This document shows positions 1 through 13,706 of a stretch of DNA of 64,000 nucleotides, in pieces. The notes under the pieces were generated by a model. It was given only the letters and a program-made list of their open reading frames with translations. It did not search any database and was not told the DNA's origin. The position numbers were made by a program, and so were the translations under genes. Origin of the DNA: Pratylenchus scribneri (lineage: Eukaryota; Nematoda; Chromadorea; Rhabditida; Pratylenchidae); assembly GCA_030063045.1 (NCBI GenBank), contig JAQSEB010000032.1, positions 2,790,001 through 2,854,000 on the forward strand, written 5' to 3'. Within the stretch, counting starts at the first letter, position 1; each line of letters begins with the position of its first letter.

Positions 1-123
1 GCCAATTTTGTGCCTAATAAAAGGATATATAAATTATTCATTATCTTTATCACCTTCAACACTAGACCTTTCCGCCCCAATTTTCGTAGAATCAAATTTA
101 TCAAAGAAATAATTAATAAGTAT

Positions 124-2542
124 TTATGAATGCAAATTTGTTCCATTTTTTGTTGGATAAACTCGAATTGGACCGCTAAATTCCATTGTCATTATTTGCC
201 CTCCCTCCAGCCAAATTGGAATCCAATCATCAGGGAAATTTTCGCGGGTATAATGAGTGAAATTGAGGTTGGAATTATAGAAAACGTGTCCGCCTTTGTT
301 GCCCATCAAATAGCCAATCCACCAGCCAAATGTGCTGGCACTGGCCGTCAACAGGAGGGAATGGCACGAATGAATGGCCAAACAAAATTCCTCATTTCGT
401 GAATAACCTTCGACAAAATGAGGCCGAATTTGCTTAAATATAGTAGAAGATTACTTATTTTGGAGGCTAATGTGGACTTACATCCAATTTAAGACTCCGT
501 AAAAATTTTTTATCTTCACCAAAAAACACAACCTGAGGTGAATTTTGATGAATTTGCTGAAAAATTGGAATTTAGGAATACGGTGGATGAAATGACCTCC
601 AATTTTTTGTATAAAAATGTGACTGCCTTTTCCGTGAATTCCTTTTTTGATTCAAACCATAATGCTTCAAAATCACCTCTCCTCGTATGAACGCACAATT
701 TGTGTCTTTTGTCCACACTAAATTTGTTGAATTTTTGGCAAAAATCGAGTTAAGCTAACCCAAATAATTTTGAATGAATTTGGCGGGCATTTCTAATCAA
801 TTCAGGGGAACATTGGAAAATTTGACGAATTTGATGCCGAAATTTATGAAAATATTTATATGATTGAAGATAATTGGCCAATGTTTGCAAAAAGCGAATA
901 TTGACCGAATTTGGTGGGAATTTGGCCGACAGCAAATTCGGATCATCGAATTTGCAGCAATCCAAGCCAAAATTGGGCAAAAATGCAGTTTCATTCGAAG
1001 GAGTGTCCGAAAATAGTCAAAAATAAATTGGGGATGGAATGGACTGACCATAAAACGTAAATATTTTTTATAGAGGGGAAATGGAAGGTTGGTTTCATTG
1101 AACCATTCTTTTCCATTCCCGTGATCCTCCATTCCACCACAATGCTGATATTTTGCGAAGGCGGGCACTCGATTCAATGGCCGACCAATTCCATAAAGTG
1201 ATGCGAAACGGAACATCTTTGAATAAAAGAAAGGGAATACTCAAAGAGAGTAAATAAATACTAAATTTATTTTTAGTTTTATTAGAAAATTGGATTTTTA
1301 GTGAATATAAAATGTTATTTATCGTGTGATGCCTAAAGGCGATTCAAAACAATTCAATCTGGAAAACTAATATAATATTCGAAAGCCGAAAGTAACTTTA
1401 ATTTTAAAATCCATTTTAAAAAGTTTTAAAAAGGCGGAATTATTCTAATTTGATCAAGCGGAATTAAAATGTTTGGAGCAAATAAAACAGGCGGAATTAT
1501 TTTGGTGCAAATAAAACAGGCGGAATTATTTTGGTGCAAATAAAACAGGCGGAATTATTTTGGTGCAAATAAAACAGGCGGAATTATGTTTGGGGCAAAT
1601 AAAACAGGCGGAATTATTTTGGTGCAAATAAAACAGGCGGAATTATGTTTGGGGCAAATAAAACAGGCGGAATTATGTTTGGGGCAAATAAAACAGGCGG
1701 AATTATGTTTGGGGCAAATAAAACAGGCGGAATTATGTTTGGTGCAAATAAAACAGGCGGAATTATTTTGGTGCAAATAAAACAGGCGGAATTATTTTAG
1801 TGCAAATAAAACAGGCGGAATTATTTTGGTGCAAATAAAACAGGCGGAATTATGTTTGGGGCAAATAAAACAGGCGGAATTATTTTGGTGCAAATAAAAC
1901 AGGCGGAATTATGTTTGGGGCAAATAAAACAGGCGGAATTATTTTGGGGCAAATAAAACAGGCGGAATTATGTTTGGGGCAAATAAAACAGGCGGAATTA
2001 TTTTGGTGCAAATAAAACAGGCGGAATTATGTTTGGGGCAAATAAAACAGGCGGAATTATGTTTGGGGCAAATAAAACAGGCGGATACTTCCCAATAAAA
2101 ATTGTTCTGCATCATTTTGAGATACAGTAATCCTCTCCCTTCCATCCAAAACCTGATTGCCTAATCCGCCGCATTGTCCTTTTGGGAAACTGGGCAAAAT
2201 AAAATTTGCATCCTCCGGGAATATTATCATTTCCTCCTCTTTTGTGTTCACATCAAATTCGCTAGAATTCCAGAATCCCCAAATCCTCTTATTTTTGTCG
2301 GTTTTTTGTAGAAGAAAATGGGGCGAAAATGAATTGAATGCAAAATTACAAAAAAGAAGGAATAAAGTTGAAATGAAGGAAAATAACAAAATCAAAGGAA
2401 AATCGCAGCAAAATCCAACTGCTCCCATTTTTGGGTAGAAAATAAATATGGGAGAAGGAAAGTACATAAATTGCGGTCGCCGTTTTGGGAGGAATATTTT
2501 CCGGGTCAATTTTGAAAATGATGAAAAAAACCGAAGAAACAT
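124..2542 (-). CDS. Alpha-1,2-fucosyltransferase, GT11 family, type II membrane protein
   Basis: Transfers fucose in alpha-1,2 linkage onto glycans in the Golgi (family knowledge). Exons on the minus strand: 2542-2153, 1216-1057, 1006-760, 717-597, 556-482, 432-124. They join in frame to 433 aa, near the usual GT11 length. A membrane anchor lies at about residues 48-70, so the enzyme is type II. Family motifs seen: GGLGNQ joined across intron 1 to MFRFASLYG, the donor-binding CVHTRRGDF near residue 275, VVFFGEDKKFL, and ASTFGWWIGYL near the C-terminus. Met39 (2428) just before the anchor is an alternative start. Intron 1 holds a 26-bp minisatellite. Intron 2 (1056-1007) ends TTTTCGG instead of AG. 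The frame only works if that site is used or the genome base is wrong. It lies 209 bp downstream of the aminotransferase gene on the same strand, a possible operon. Confidence 0.9.
1467..2091. repeat. Minisatellite array, type A (about 24 units), in fucosyltransferase intron 1
   Basis: Tandem units of about 25-27 bp, each holding AACAGGCGGAATTAT followed by either TTTGGTGC or GTTTGGGGC and then AAATA. The array fills most of intron 1. On the strand of the host gene the unit reads AATTCCGCCTGTTTTATTTG. The left edge (1440-1480) has the degenerate unit AGCGGAATTAAAATGTTTGG, which recurs at the edge of other arrays in the window. Some units spell open frames in both directions, but this is intronic. 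Confidence 0.95.
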
Positions 2543-2751
2543 TGAAGGAAAAAAGCTAGAAAAAATTTATTCAGATTAATTTTCAAAATACAAAAATGAA
2601 TAATTGTTGGATATTATTGGGGTTAGGAGGATGATTATGACGAAAATTGTTATTTCCTTTTCACCGGTCAATGTATTCTTAAATTCTTAATTCTAGTAAA
2701 AATGCGCATCCAAATTTTCTGCCTAATTATTCTTCAATTTTGTTTGGGTCT

Positions 2752-5402
<2,651 letters not shown>

Positions 5403-5956
5403 TTTTATTAAATTTTTTCTAACTTGCAAAATTAAAAAACAAAATTATTAGATACATTTTTAAACATTTATTGATTAAATTAAAGTTTTTTTCTTTTTTT
5501 TCAAGTTCAATCGAAGAAAGAAAAAATGCAGTGAGCGTAAATAATTTGGTATTTGATTTTGCGGCCCGAAACTTTTTTTATTTTATAAAATAAAAGTAAA
5601 AAATTTTGCTTCCCATTGAAGATTAAAATATAAAGAAAATTCTTTCAATTCATATTAAAAAATATTAAAATAAAATCAATTTAAATTTATCCAATTATAA
5701 TCAAAAATTCAATTAATTAATGTTTATAAATCAACTTTGCAGACATGGAAAAGTGTGTAAAGTGGGAAATACAATAAATGCAGCAATTTCAAATAGCTCT
5801 CGAAATTTTGTTTTGTCCGTATTGTCAATTTAAGGAGATTTAAACCAATTTTACATTTTACAAATTAGAAAAATTGGGAAAAGTGAAAGGAAATGTTGTT
5901 GAAAAATTCTGGGAAAATTACATAAAAGAATGTCATATTTTTTTCTCCATTCAATC
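5403..5956. other. Intergenic region upstream of the aminotransferase
   Basis: Very AT-rich, with no credible open frame and no recognised repeat. It separates the aminotransferase start from the end of the GPCPD1-like gene on the same strand and should hold the 3' end of one and the promoter or trans-splice region of the other. Confidence 0.6.
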
Positions 5957-8900
5957 TCAAATTTCGCTGGCCATTGTCATAAATCGTTTTGTGCTGGACA
6001 TTTCATTATTATTGCCATTGCCAATTTGGGCATTTTCCAGAATTGCTTGGGCCACCGAAGGCAAATGTCCATAACCGGTCACTTGGGATGAATTGTGCCG
6101 ACGAATTACGGGGAATTCCGAAGAGGAGGATGAAACGGATTCGGCCTCACCAATTGAGAACATTCCGGAACCACTAAAAAATTAATATATTTGTTTAATA
6201 ATTTTTAAAATTTTACTTTTTCTGTGCATTTTTGTTCGCTTCCTGTTGTGAATTGGACCATGCCGTCGCACTTGACCCCCTCGCCCGCCCTCCTTGATTA
6301 TTCAGTTGGGTATGGGATGAACAACGGGGCGGGGCAATTGGCGAATGGCTGGTGGATTTTTTCGAAGCAAACAATGCCGCCTTCATTGCCTTTTCCAGAC
6401 TGAACACATTCGTTCGGGTTTCGCCTTCACCAATTCTTTAAATTATCAATTTTAATATTATTAAAAAATAACAAAAATTAACCTATCATAAATGATTCCC
6501 TCCACCAGCAAAGTCTTCTTGAAATATTCAACGTGGCGTTTTTCGGCCAGCTCATCGCCCCAAACAAATGAGACCAGTCCCAACTCTTTGGCCTTCCCAA
6601 CTGGACTCGGGTCACGGAGCAAATCTTCGGAATTGAAATTGACGCCCTTTAAACGAATAATTATTAAATTAATATTTAAATAAATGAACCATCAATCCAC
6701 TGGCATATGCGAATTTTACGGCGGTCATGGATGTTCGCGTCCGTTCATCCGAATAATTGATGTGCCGAGTGGATTCGCCCAAACACAAAAGCAGCACTGG
6801 ATATTTCTTCTGCTTGGCAGAAATCCTTAAATTTAATAAAAATTTTAATCCATTCGGCTAATTAAGGTTTTAAAAATTCTACTATCATAAATTTAAAAAA
6901 TTTTTCAACCCAGAATTTAGGTCACGGGTTCGAACCCGTTTAGGAGAAGTTAATTTTTTTCTGACAATTTTTATTAATTTTAATATATTCTAATTCGACA
7001 GTACATTTGGTAGATCTACAGTAATTCTAACAAAAAATCCTTCCCATCAATGCATTAGTATTACCAAATTTAAATTAAATTAAAAAAAAAAACAAACATT
7101 TTACAAATGTCGGCCTCAAATGAGGAGAACACAATTCGGCGATGGCCAGCATTGTTCAGCACCTCCGCCAGAATAATGTCCACAAATTCATTGCGTTCAA
7201 AATATGTGTCGCATTCATTCTCTCCGTTCACTTGCATTTGTGGATATTTCAGTTCAATGTTGAAGCCAACTTCTTCCGAAATATTTTTGAACGTCTCAAA
7301 CAAAGATGGGAATGGTCTAAAAATTGGTGGGGAATTAATTTAGATTTAGAATATTCCGATTTTTAGGGCTAAGCTTAAGATGGATAAAATAAAATTTTCA
7401 AATCTAAAGTTCTTTAGTCGAAATGGTAACCCTCTACTTTTAGAAAATTTAAGTCTCGGGTTCGAATCCGCTTGGAGGGAGCTATTTTTTTCTGACTTGA
7501 TTTCTACTTTTATGCATCTTTATATTTTCAATTTTATATTTCTAATCGAAAATATAATAATTTTAGGTGGGTAAAGGCTCTATTTGTGTCCCTTTTACCC
7601 TTCCTTACTTATGTTCCTCCGCCTCATCATGTTCGCCGGTGATTCGATGATGCGAATTTGAGGTTGAAACTTCCGCACTTTGAATTGGCACTGGCTCACT
7701 TTCTCCGTGTCCCTTTTTGTGAATATGATCCAAATGGAGTAGCCGGAGTTGATTCAAATTCAAATCTTTCACTGCCAGTTGGTAGAAATCGACGCCCTCC
7801 GTCAATGCTGGTTTTTTGCCTCCATCATCCGTGTCACTGTCCGTTGCCGAGGTTGGCTGCCTTTTGGCCACTGTGACCATCACGTGGAAATCGTGGAAGA
7901 CGACGGGCACTTTGTCTTTTGTAAGTTGGACGTCAAATTCAACAAAATCTGCTCCATTCCGTGCGGCACTATTCAGCGAATGCAAAGTGTTTTCACGGGC
8001 AACGGCCAATCTTAAAAATAAATAAAAATTGAAATTTCGTTTTTTTTGTATCTAAATACTGAATTTTCGCTCAAAAATGTTAAAGAAAACTGGGATAAAA
8101 ATGTAAAAAAATGACTAAAAAATGCGAAAAAAAATAACTTCTTTCGAGCGGGTTCGAACTCGTGACTTAAATTTTTCTTGTCTCGATGAGTAACCCACTT
8201 GACTAACAACTTTTATATAATTTTTATTAAAATTTCACTTTGTGTATGAATTTCCCATGCCTCGATGCCCAACTTCCAGTGTTGTCCGTTTCTTCCAATG
8301 TTTTGCATAACAATTGTGCATTGTTGGATGCGGATAAGGCAATCGAATTGGCCGGACGAAAAGATAGCCAACTGAATGTGATTTAATTTGAATTTAATTA
8401 TTTTAATTAATTTTTTACTCACAATAAACTTTTCCAATTGGCAATCCCTTTTGGGTGAGAAGTGGGACCCAAGTTTTGCCGAATGAATCATGCAAAGTTG
8501 ATGGCAGAGCATAGCCTTGGGCAACAAGATTGCTCGTTTTGGCCGAATAAATTTCAATTCGAAAACTCTGAAATCAAAAATTAATTATTTTATTTAAATT
8601 GAATGAAACTTGCCAAATTCTCGACCGAAACTGAATAGGTGCGGAACATGTAATAGTCCATTGTGTTGTGGAAAGGTTCGCCAAATTCTTGTTGCTCCCG
8701 GAATTTTGGGCATTCTTCCTGGGTGAGCGCCTGCGAAAAATAGGGTTAAATTTTAAATATCTAATTTTAAAATAATTATTAAAATATAAATGGATTTGGG
8801 AGAATGAAAGATTGAAGGGACGGGGAGAATGCAACAATTAATTAATTAATTTATGGGGAAGGCAGAAAAGGGTGTGGATTATTTACTAATTTCTACAAAA

Positions 8901-10093
8901 GCGAAGACCCTCCTACATTTTAGATTTTACCAAACCAAAAGTTGCATTCTTTTTTTAGACGGCTGGATGCGCCACCAACAAATCCATCATCGAATAAGTC
9001 GATCCGTGGGATAAATATCGATGATTTAAATAAATTGAATAAATTGATGAGTGAAAAGATGGCCAATAATAGATAAGAAAGAAAATTGGAAAATGATTAT
9101 TCACCTTATTTGGATGATTTGAAGCCACTGAATTGAACAATTCTCCTCTTCTTCTTGATCAATTAATCGGAATTGATGCAGTAGTAGTAGTGAAAAATAC
9201 AAAGCCAGGAAGAAAATTGGGAAGAGATGGGAAGAAAAATGGAAGAATACAAATAATAATTAAATGAAAGAGGAGGAATGAATAGAAGTGGCATTTTTGT
9301 TTTTGGCAATTTGGGCCAAATGTGTGAGATTGATGTGGATCTTACGGCAATCTCTGTGCTGGAATGGCTGGGAAGTGTTGGCGGCATTGTTTCCTCTTCG
9401 GTCATCATCAATGCTTGCTCATCTTCATCATCCAAATTGGAAATATCCTACAAAAAAACCAGAAATCAATCATTTTCCAATAATTTTTTTACTCACAAAT
9501 TTATTTCGCAAATCAAATGGGATAATTTTGAGTCGATAATTCTGTTGCCCTTTTCCATGTTTGTAAAATTTCAAAGCAGCTCCGGAGACGGTCAACGTGA
9601 TTTGGTGCATTTCTTCGGTGAGTGCAAAACTTTCGCTGATATGTTCCCGGCCACCATTGTATCCGAAAATGTCGTTCAAATTCGCTCGACAAATACCCGT
9701 TTTGCTTGCTTCCACGGGGGGCATTACGCAACGCTTAAAAATATTTTGGGTATATTTGAGTGGATTTCCAAAAAAACTGACCGGAGTCAAATGCGTTTCC
9801 CACTTGGAAATGGCCAAAATTGGTTCTTTTCCGGATTCGGATTGGAGAAAATAGCCAATAAAATATCGGAATTTGACGGTGTCAACGCCCAAATTTATTG
9901 TTCCTGTCCAATATCTAAATAAAAAATATTAAAATGATTTAATAAATTTCAATTACCCAGTTTCGGTTCTGCTCAATTTTAGAGCTCGGCTCGTTTCCCA
10001 ATTGCCCAACCGTTCATGGGATCCACTAACAAAAACGTATTGATCATCATGAATTGTGAAAGGCACGGAGACGGAAAAATGGACGGTAAACAT
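5957..10093 (-). CDS. Glycerophosphodiester phosphodiesterase, GPCPD1 type (CBM20 + GDPD)
   Basis: Hydrolyses glycerophosphocholine-type diesters to glycerol-3-phosphate and an alcohol (family knowledge). Twelve exons: 10093-9957, 9914-9497, 9447-9346, 8730-8614, 8567-8423, 8371-8239, 8010-7609, 7316-7098, 6825-6690, 6646-6483, 6435-6217, 6173-5957; phases agree, 802 aa against about 670 in mammals. An N-terminal CBM20 starch-binding domain spans roughly residues 1-190 ([22 protein letters not shown]). The GDPD domain starts near residue 335 with VGHRGMGNS, then [17 protein letters not shown] and FNIELKYP, which carry the catalytic His, Glu/Asp and His. The C-terminal 200 residues are low complexity. 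The intron at 8613 has a GC donor (GCAAGT). Introns 6, 7 and 8 each contain a SINE-like copy. Human GPCPD1 is cytosolic, and no signal peptide is seen here. Confidence 0.93.
6880..7060 (+). repeat. tRNA-derived SINE-like copy 2 (GPCPD1-like intron 8)
   Basis: Core AGGTCACGGGTTCGAACCCG resembles a tRNA T-arm/B box, then GTTAATTTTTTTCTGAC and a tail with CGACAGTACATTTGG. The tail resembles that of copy 1 (ACAATACATTTC, TAATTCTA). Confidence 0.65.
7400..7565 (+). repeat. tRNA-derived SINE-like copy 3 (GPCPD1-like intron 7)
   Basis: Head CTTTAGTCGAAATGGTAACC resembles a degenerate A box. It is followed 25-30 bp later by AAGTCTCGGGTTCGAATCCG (B box), then GAGCTATTTTTTTCTGACTT and CTACTTTTATGCATC, a 3' block shared with copy 6. 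Confidence 0.7.
8050..8215 (-). repeat. tRNA-derived SINE-like copy 4 (GPCPD1-like intron 6)
   Basis: Reverse orientation. On the minus strand the A-box-like TTAGTCAAGTGGGTTACTC is followed by AAGTCACGAGTTCGAACCCG and then a T-rich tail. The spacing of A and B boxes is tRNA-like, but the rest does not fold as a functional tRNA. Confidence 0.7.
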
Positions 10094-10110
10094 TATTTTT
10101 TGTTGTGTCT
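10094..10110 (-). promoter_or_regulatory. Probable trans-splice or leader acceptor before the GPCPD1-like gene
   Basis: On the minus strand an AAATTTCAG 3' splice site ends at 10109, 15 bp before the start codon at 10093. No upstream donor exon is evident, so a spliced leader is the simplest reading. A short 5'-UTR exon further upstream is the alternative. Confidence 0.5.
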
Positions 10111-13100
10111 GAAATTTAAAAAAATTAATTTATTGATATAGTCAGCAGGTGAGATGATGGATGAGGAAGGAAATAAGCGATACACGAGGTAGGATAACCC
10201 ATTTATTCCTATGATGGCCTAGCCAGATGACTGGCTCCTCAAAAATGTGATATTGGCCAGCAGATGCTTCCTAATTTCCTTCCCTCATCAAAAATAATTT
10301 TACCCTTCTCCCCATCAACACTCACCGTTGAATAAATGCACACACTACTGCTGGTTGAAGGAAGTAGTAGACGAAAAACAAGACGCGGAATGAAATTTAT
10401 GGGCGATAAATTGGAAAATTGTTTGATGATTTATAGACTTTCTACTCTGTTTACCACGTGTTTTTTGCTGAAATTTGGGAATAAATTGGATTGGATTTTG
10501 TGCTCTATTTTTTGGTAAACAATAAATCTAAATAATGAGATATGAGACTTATGATTTATGATGTGATGATTGTTGTTTATGCTAATGCTAATTTAATTGA
10601 TGATTTTATTTGATTTGATTGATTTAATTTTTAATTAATTAAAAAATATAAATAATCATTAAACAAAACGCCAATAAAAACATTTATAAATTTTTAATAC
10701 AGTATCCCTAGAGGCATTTGCTTATTTTGGGTGCCATTCCCATCGTTCGATTAAAGCAATAAATTATTTCATTGCATTCATTAAATATAGTGTGTATGCT
10801 CTGGGAAATATTGAATATTTAAAAATGAGGCAAAATTGGAGTAGTTTGAGCTTTTGGGGCCCAAAATGTGACCTTGAGGGATGGGAATTGCCACAAAACT
10901 AACCAAAGATTGCCTTATTAATTGAATTCGGGATTGGAGAGAAAACAAAATACGAAGATTGGTTTTATTTTTTGGTCGGAAGATTAAATAACAAACATAT
11001 GTGGTGTGGAAGAAGACGATTATTGAGAGGAGCATTTGCTCAAATGCATAAAACGGATTATTGGAAGGGAAAATTGAGAAGGACAAAAGTTGGGAAAGGG
11101 TTCGATGATGAGAAGATTTGCTTCTTCTCAATCATCATTTTCATCGGAAGCAAATATTAAAGTTGAAAGAAACCAATTGGATTTGAAGGAAATTGACAAA
11201 ATGGCCAAATGCAAATGGGAAAACAACTGTTTAGAAATGAATAAATGCAGGAAAAAAATTGGAGACTGATCCAAGGGCATATAATTTTTGTTTATTGAAT
11301 ATAAAAAGGGGGTAGAATTCATCAGTAAAAAAAATAAAATTGTGAAAGGTAAAAGTCCTCGTGTATTGTTGGTTGATGATGACGAAAATGGCGAAGATGA
11401 AGAAAGAGGGAAGAGGAAGAAGAAGAATTAAATCGGCGGCCTTCAAAAAGGCAAATACGGGAAAGGAAAATGGGGAAAGGTTGCTGTTGGTCGCCACAAC
11501 ATTTTAATTTTCCCATCCATCAAAGTCATCGGTGGTGTGCCCGGCACCCACCAATTAAATAATTTCCACATTTTGCTTCCCTGGATAAATGGATGAATGT
11601 CGTGGAAATGGTAATGGGAGAATGAATGAATGGATTGTGCAAACGGGGATATTTATGAGTTTCCCTGGGGGAAATTTATAGCAAAAGGAAAAGCGGCAAG
11701 AACAAAGATTGGAATGGATGGATTAAAAGGGATTGGGACGGTCTGCTAGAAATAAAGGTTTATTTGAGGATGGAATGATCCTGATCCGGTTGATTAAGTG
11801 ATTTAAATAATTTGAGGAAGTTTCGAGACAAAAAGTTTACTGATGCTAATTTTACTAATCTTTGGGGCTAAGAATGAGGAAATGGAATTAGGAGGAGGAA
11901 GATGATAAACGGATTATCATTTAAGCAAAGTGGAAAAGCGAAGGGAAAAGTCTGAGAGAGGAATTAGCCGACTAAACACTAATAAACTATTCATCAGTAG
12001 AGGGGCAAAGGGCATTCAAAAAAGGGATGACGCAATCATCAGCAGAATACATTTGGGTCCGTCTGGAGATGAACCATTAAGAAGAAAATTGTATTGTAAA
12101 TTGGGGGATGGGAATTGGCCAAATTGTAGATGATTAATACAATTGGACGAATTTGGAGAAGTTTGGAGGGAAATAATGTGAATTAACATAAAATAACCCT
12201 GAAGGATGATGAAATTAAATCCATCCATTCAAAAATGGGGTTGATAATAGACGGCCTAGGCCATAATTTTGTCTCTGTTGCTCTAAAATTTACTTCTAAT
12301 TTCACATTTGAATGTACCCAATTTGTAAATAAATTGGAAGAATATGGCCCTTTTGAATGGGATTCTTATCTACATTTTTTTGATAATTTTGAGAGAAATG
12401 GGACAATAAATGTAAAGCAAAAAATGTTGATTAGGCAAAATATTTCAAAGGGAATTTAATACCTTTTTTATTGAGTTTACTTCAAAATTGGGAATGTGCG
12501 TAAAATGGAATAAATAATTGTTTGCTTTTGGGGCACACAATTTTGTTTAATATTTGAATGGGAAAAACCGTGGCCGAATGAACCTTTTTGAATGAAAAGA
12601 AAGTGGATGGCGAAACGGAAAGTATAGTTGGTCATAGCTTTAGTGAGGAGACTATACTGCTGCTGCCAGCCGCTGCTGGAATTTCCGTCGACCCTTTTGG
12701 CCACATCGTCTGTGCCATCCCCCACCTCACTCCCATATACTCACAAGCTGTCCAAATGGGGTGAATACTGAATACTTCACTCCGCTCGCCTGTCTCCATT
12801 TTTTTTCTTTTTCCTTGGCCATTTCGGGGGCTTGGCCATATTTCTTTCTCCTCCCTTCCCCATTGATTGGTTGCGTAGATATTTAGCCGCTACTGCTGGT
12901 TGGATTTGGATGTAATGAAAAGAATGAAGGAGGATGGAGATGGGAATTGGGGAATGAACATTGGTTTATTAGCATTAGGACAAAACGGGAATGAGAGGGA
13001 ACAGCACAGGGAAATTGGGCCCCAAATGGTTTCTGAGTCCAAAAATCATCCTCCATTTTAATTAGCTGGGGAATTTCCAACCGAAAATTTACCAAAAATA

Positions 13101-13284
13101 AATTTTCTTAATGGAATGGTCAAAACAATTTGCTTGGATAATAAATTTGATGGGAGAAAACATTGAATTACCATTTATGTTAATAATTGTTTTTTGAATT
13201 TATATTATATTTCTCATAGGCATAATTGGACTTGGAATTGTCTCATTCCATTCTTTAGCAGAGGAATTTTAAGAATTGTGAAGA
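10111..13284. other. Gene-free region between the GPCPD1-like gene and the globin
   Basis: Several frames stay open for 60-116 codons (for example 10781-11131 minus), but none shows a recognisable domain, splice pattern or balanced composition. Purine-rich blocks (11380-11470, 11890-11960) and a short GC-richer stretch (12655-12730) are present. It probably holds the promoter of the GPCPD1-like gene and the 3' region of the globin. Confidence 0.5.
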
Positions 13285-13520
13285 GTTCACATAAAATGTA
13301 TCCAAAACGTCAGCTCCGACAGGAGTAGGATTTTTAGGTACCTTCAAAAATTTTTTATACTTAACCAAAAAAATTAAATATTATATAAAAAAATAGAGGA
13401 CACTTTTCTGTATAAGGTATATTAATTTTAAAAATTTTAGAACGTTAAAATTTTTTATAAGGATGCAAATGCCATCGACGATGGAGCTAACAGCTAATGA
13501 TTTTTTTTTGAATTCATCGG
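13285..13520 (+). repeat. Truncated copy of inverted-repeat element family 3
   Basis: Matches 32980-33160 over about 200 bp: GCTCCGACAGGAGTAGGA, then GGTACCTTCAAAAA, AACCAAAAAAATTAAA, AAAAAATAGAGGACACTTTT and TTTTATAAGGA. The right terminal repeat seen in the full copy is missing or decayed. Confidence 0.6.
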
Positions 13521-13706
13521 CTCCATGAATCTAGCTTGAGGCATTCATCAATTCAACTTATCAATGGTACAATAATAAAAATGAAATTGTGCAAATTTAT
13601 CCAATAAATTCAAAAATATAAAAAAGAACCCCTTCAAAAAGTGATATTATTTCGATATATTCATTACATGTTATATATGTATATGAGAAATTAAAATTGA
13701 ATAAAG

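Noticed and set aside
985..1006. Frameshift in a T run of the fucosyltransferase
   Set aside because: A one-base deletion could also rescue the frame, but the 50-bp intron with a TTTTCGG end gives a better protein join and exact total phase.
1555..2145. Long open frames of repeated CFICPKHNSA-type peptide on either strand
   Set aside because: They are translations of the type A minisatellite inside fucosyltransferase intron 1. The flanking exons join in phase without them.
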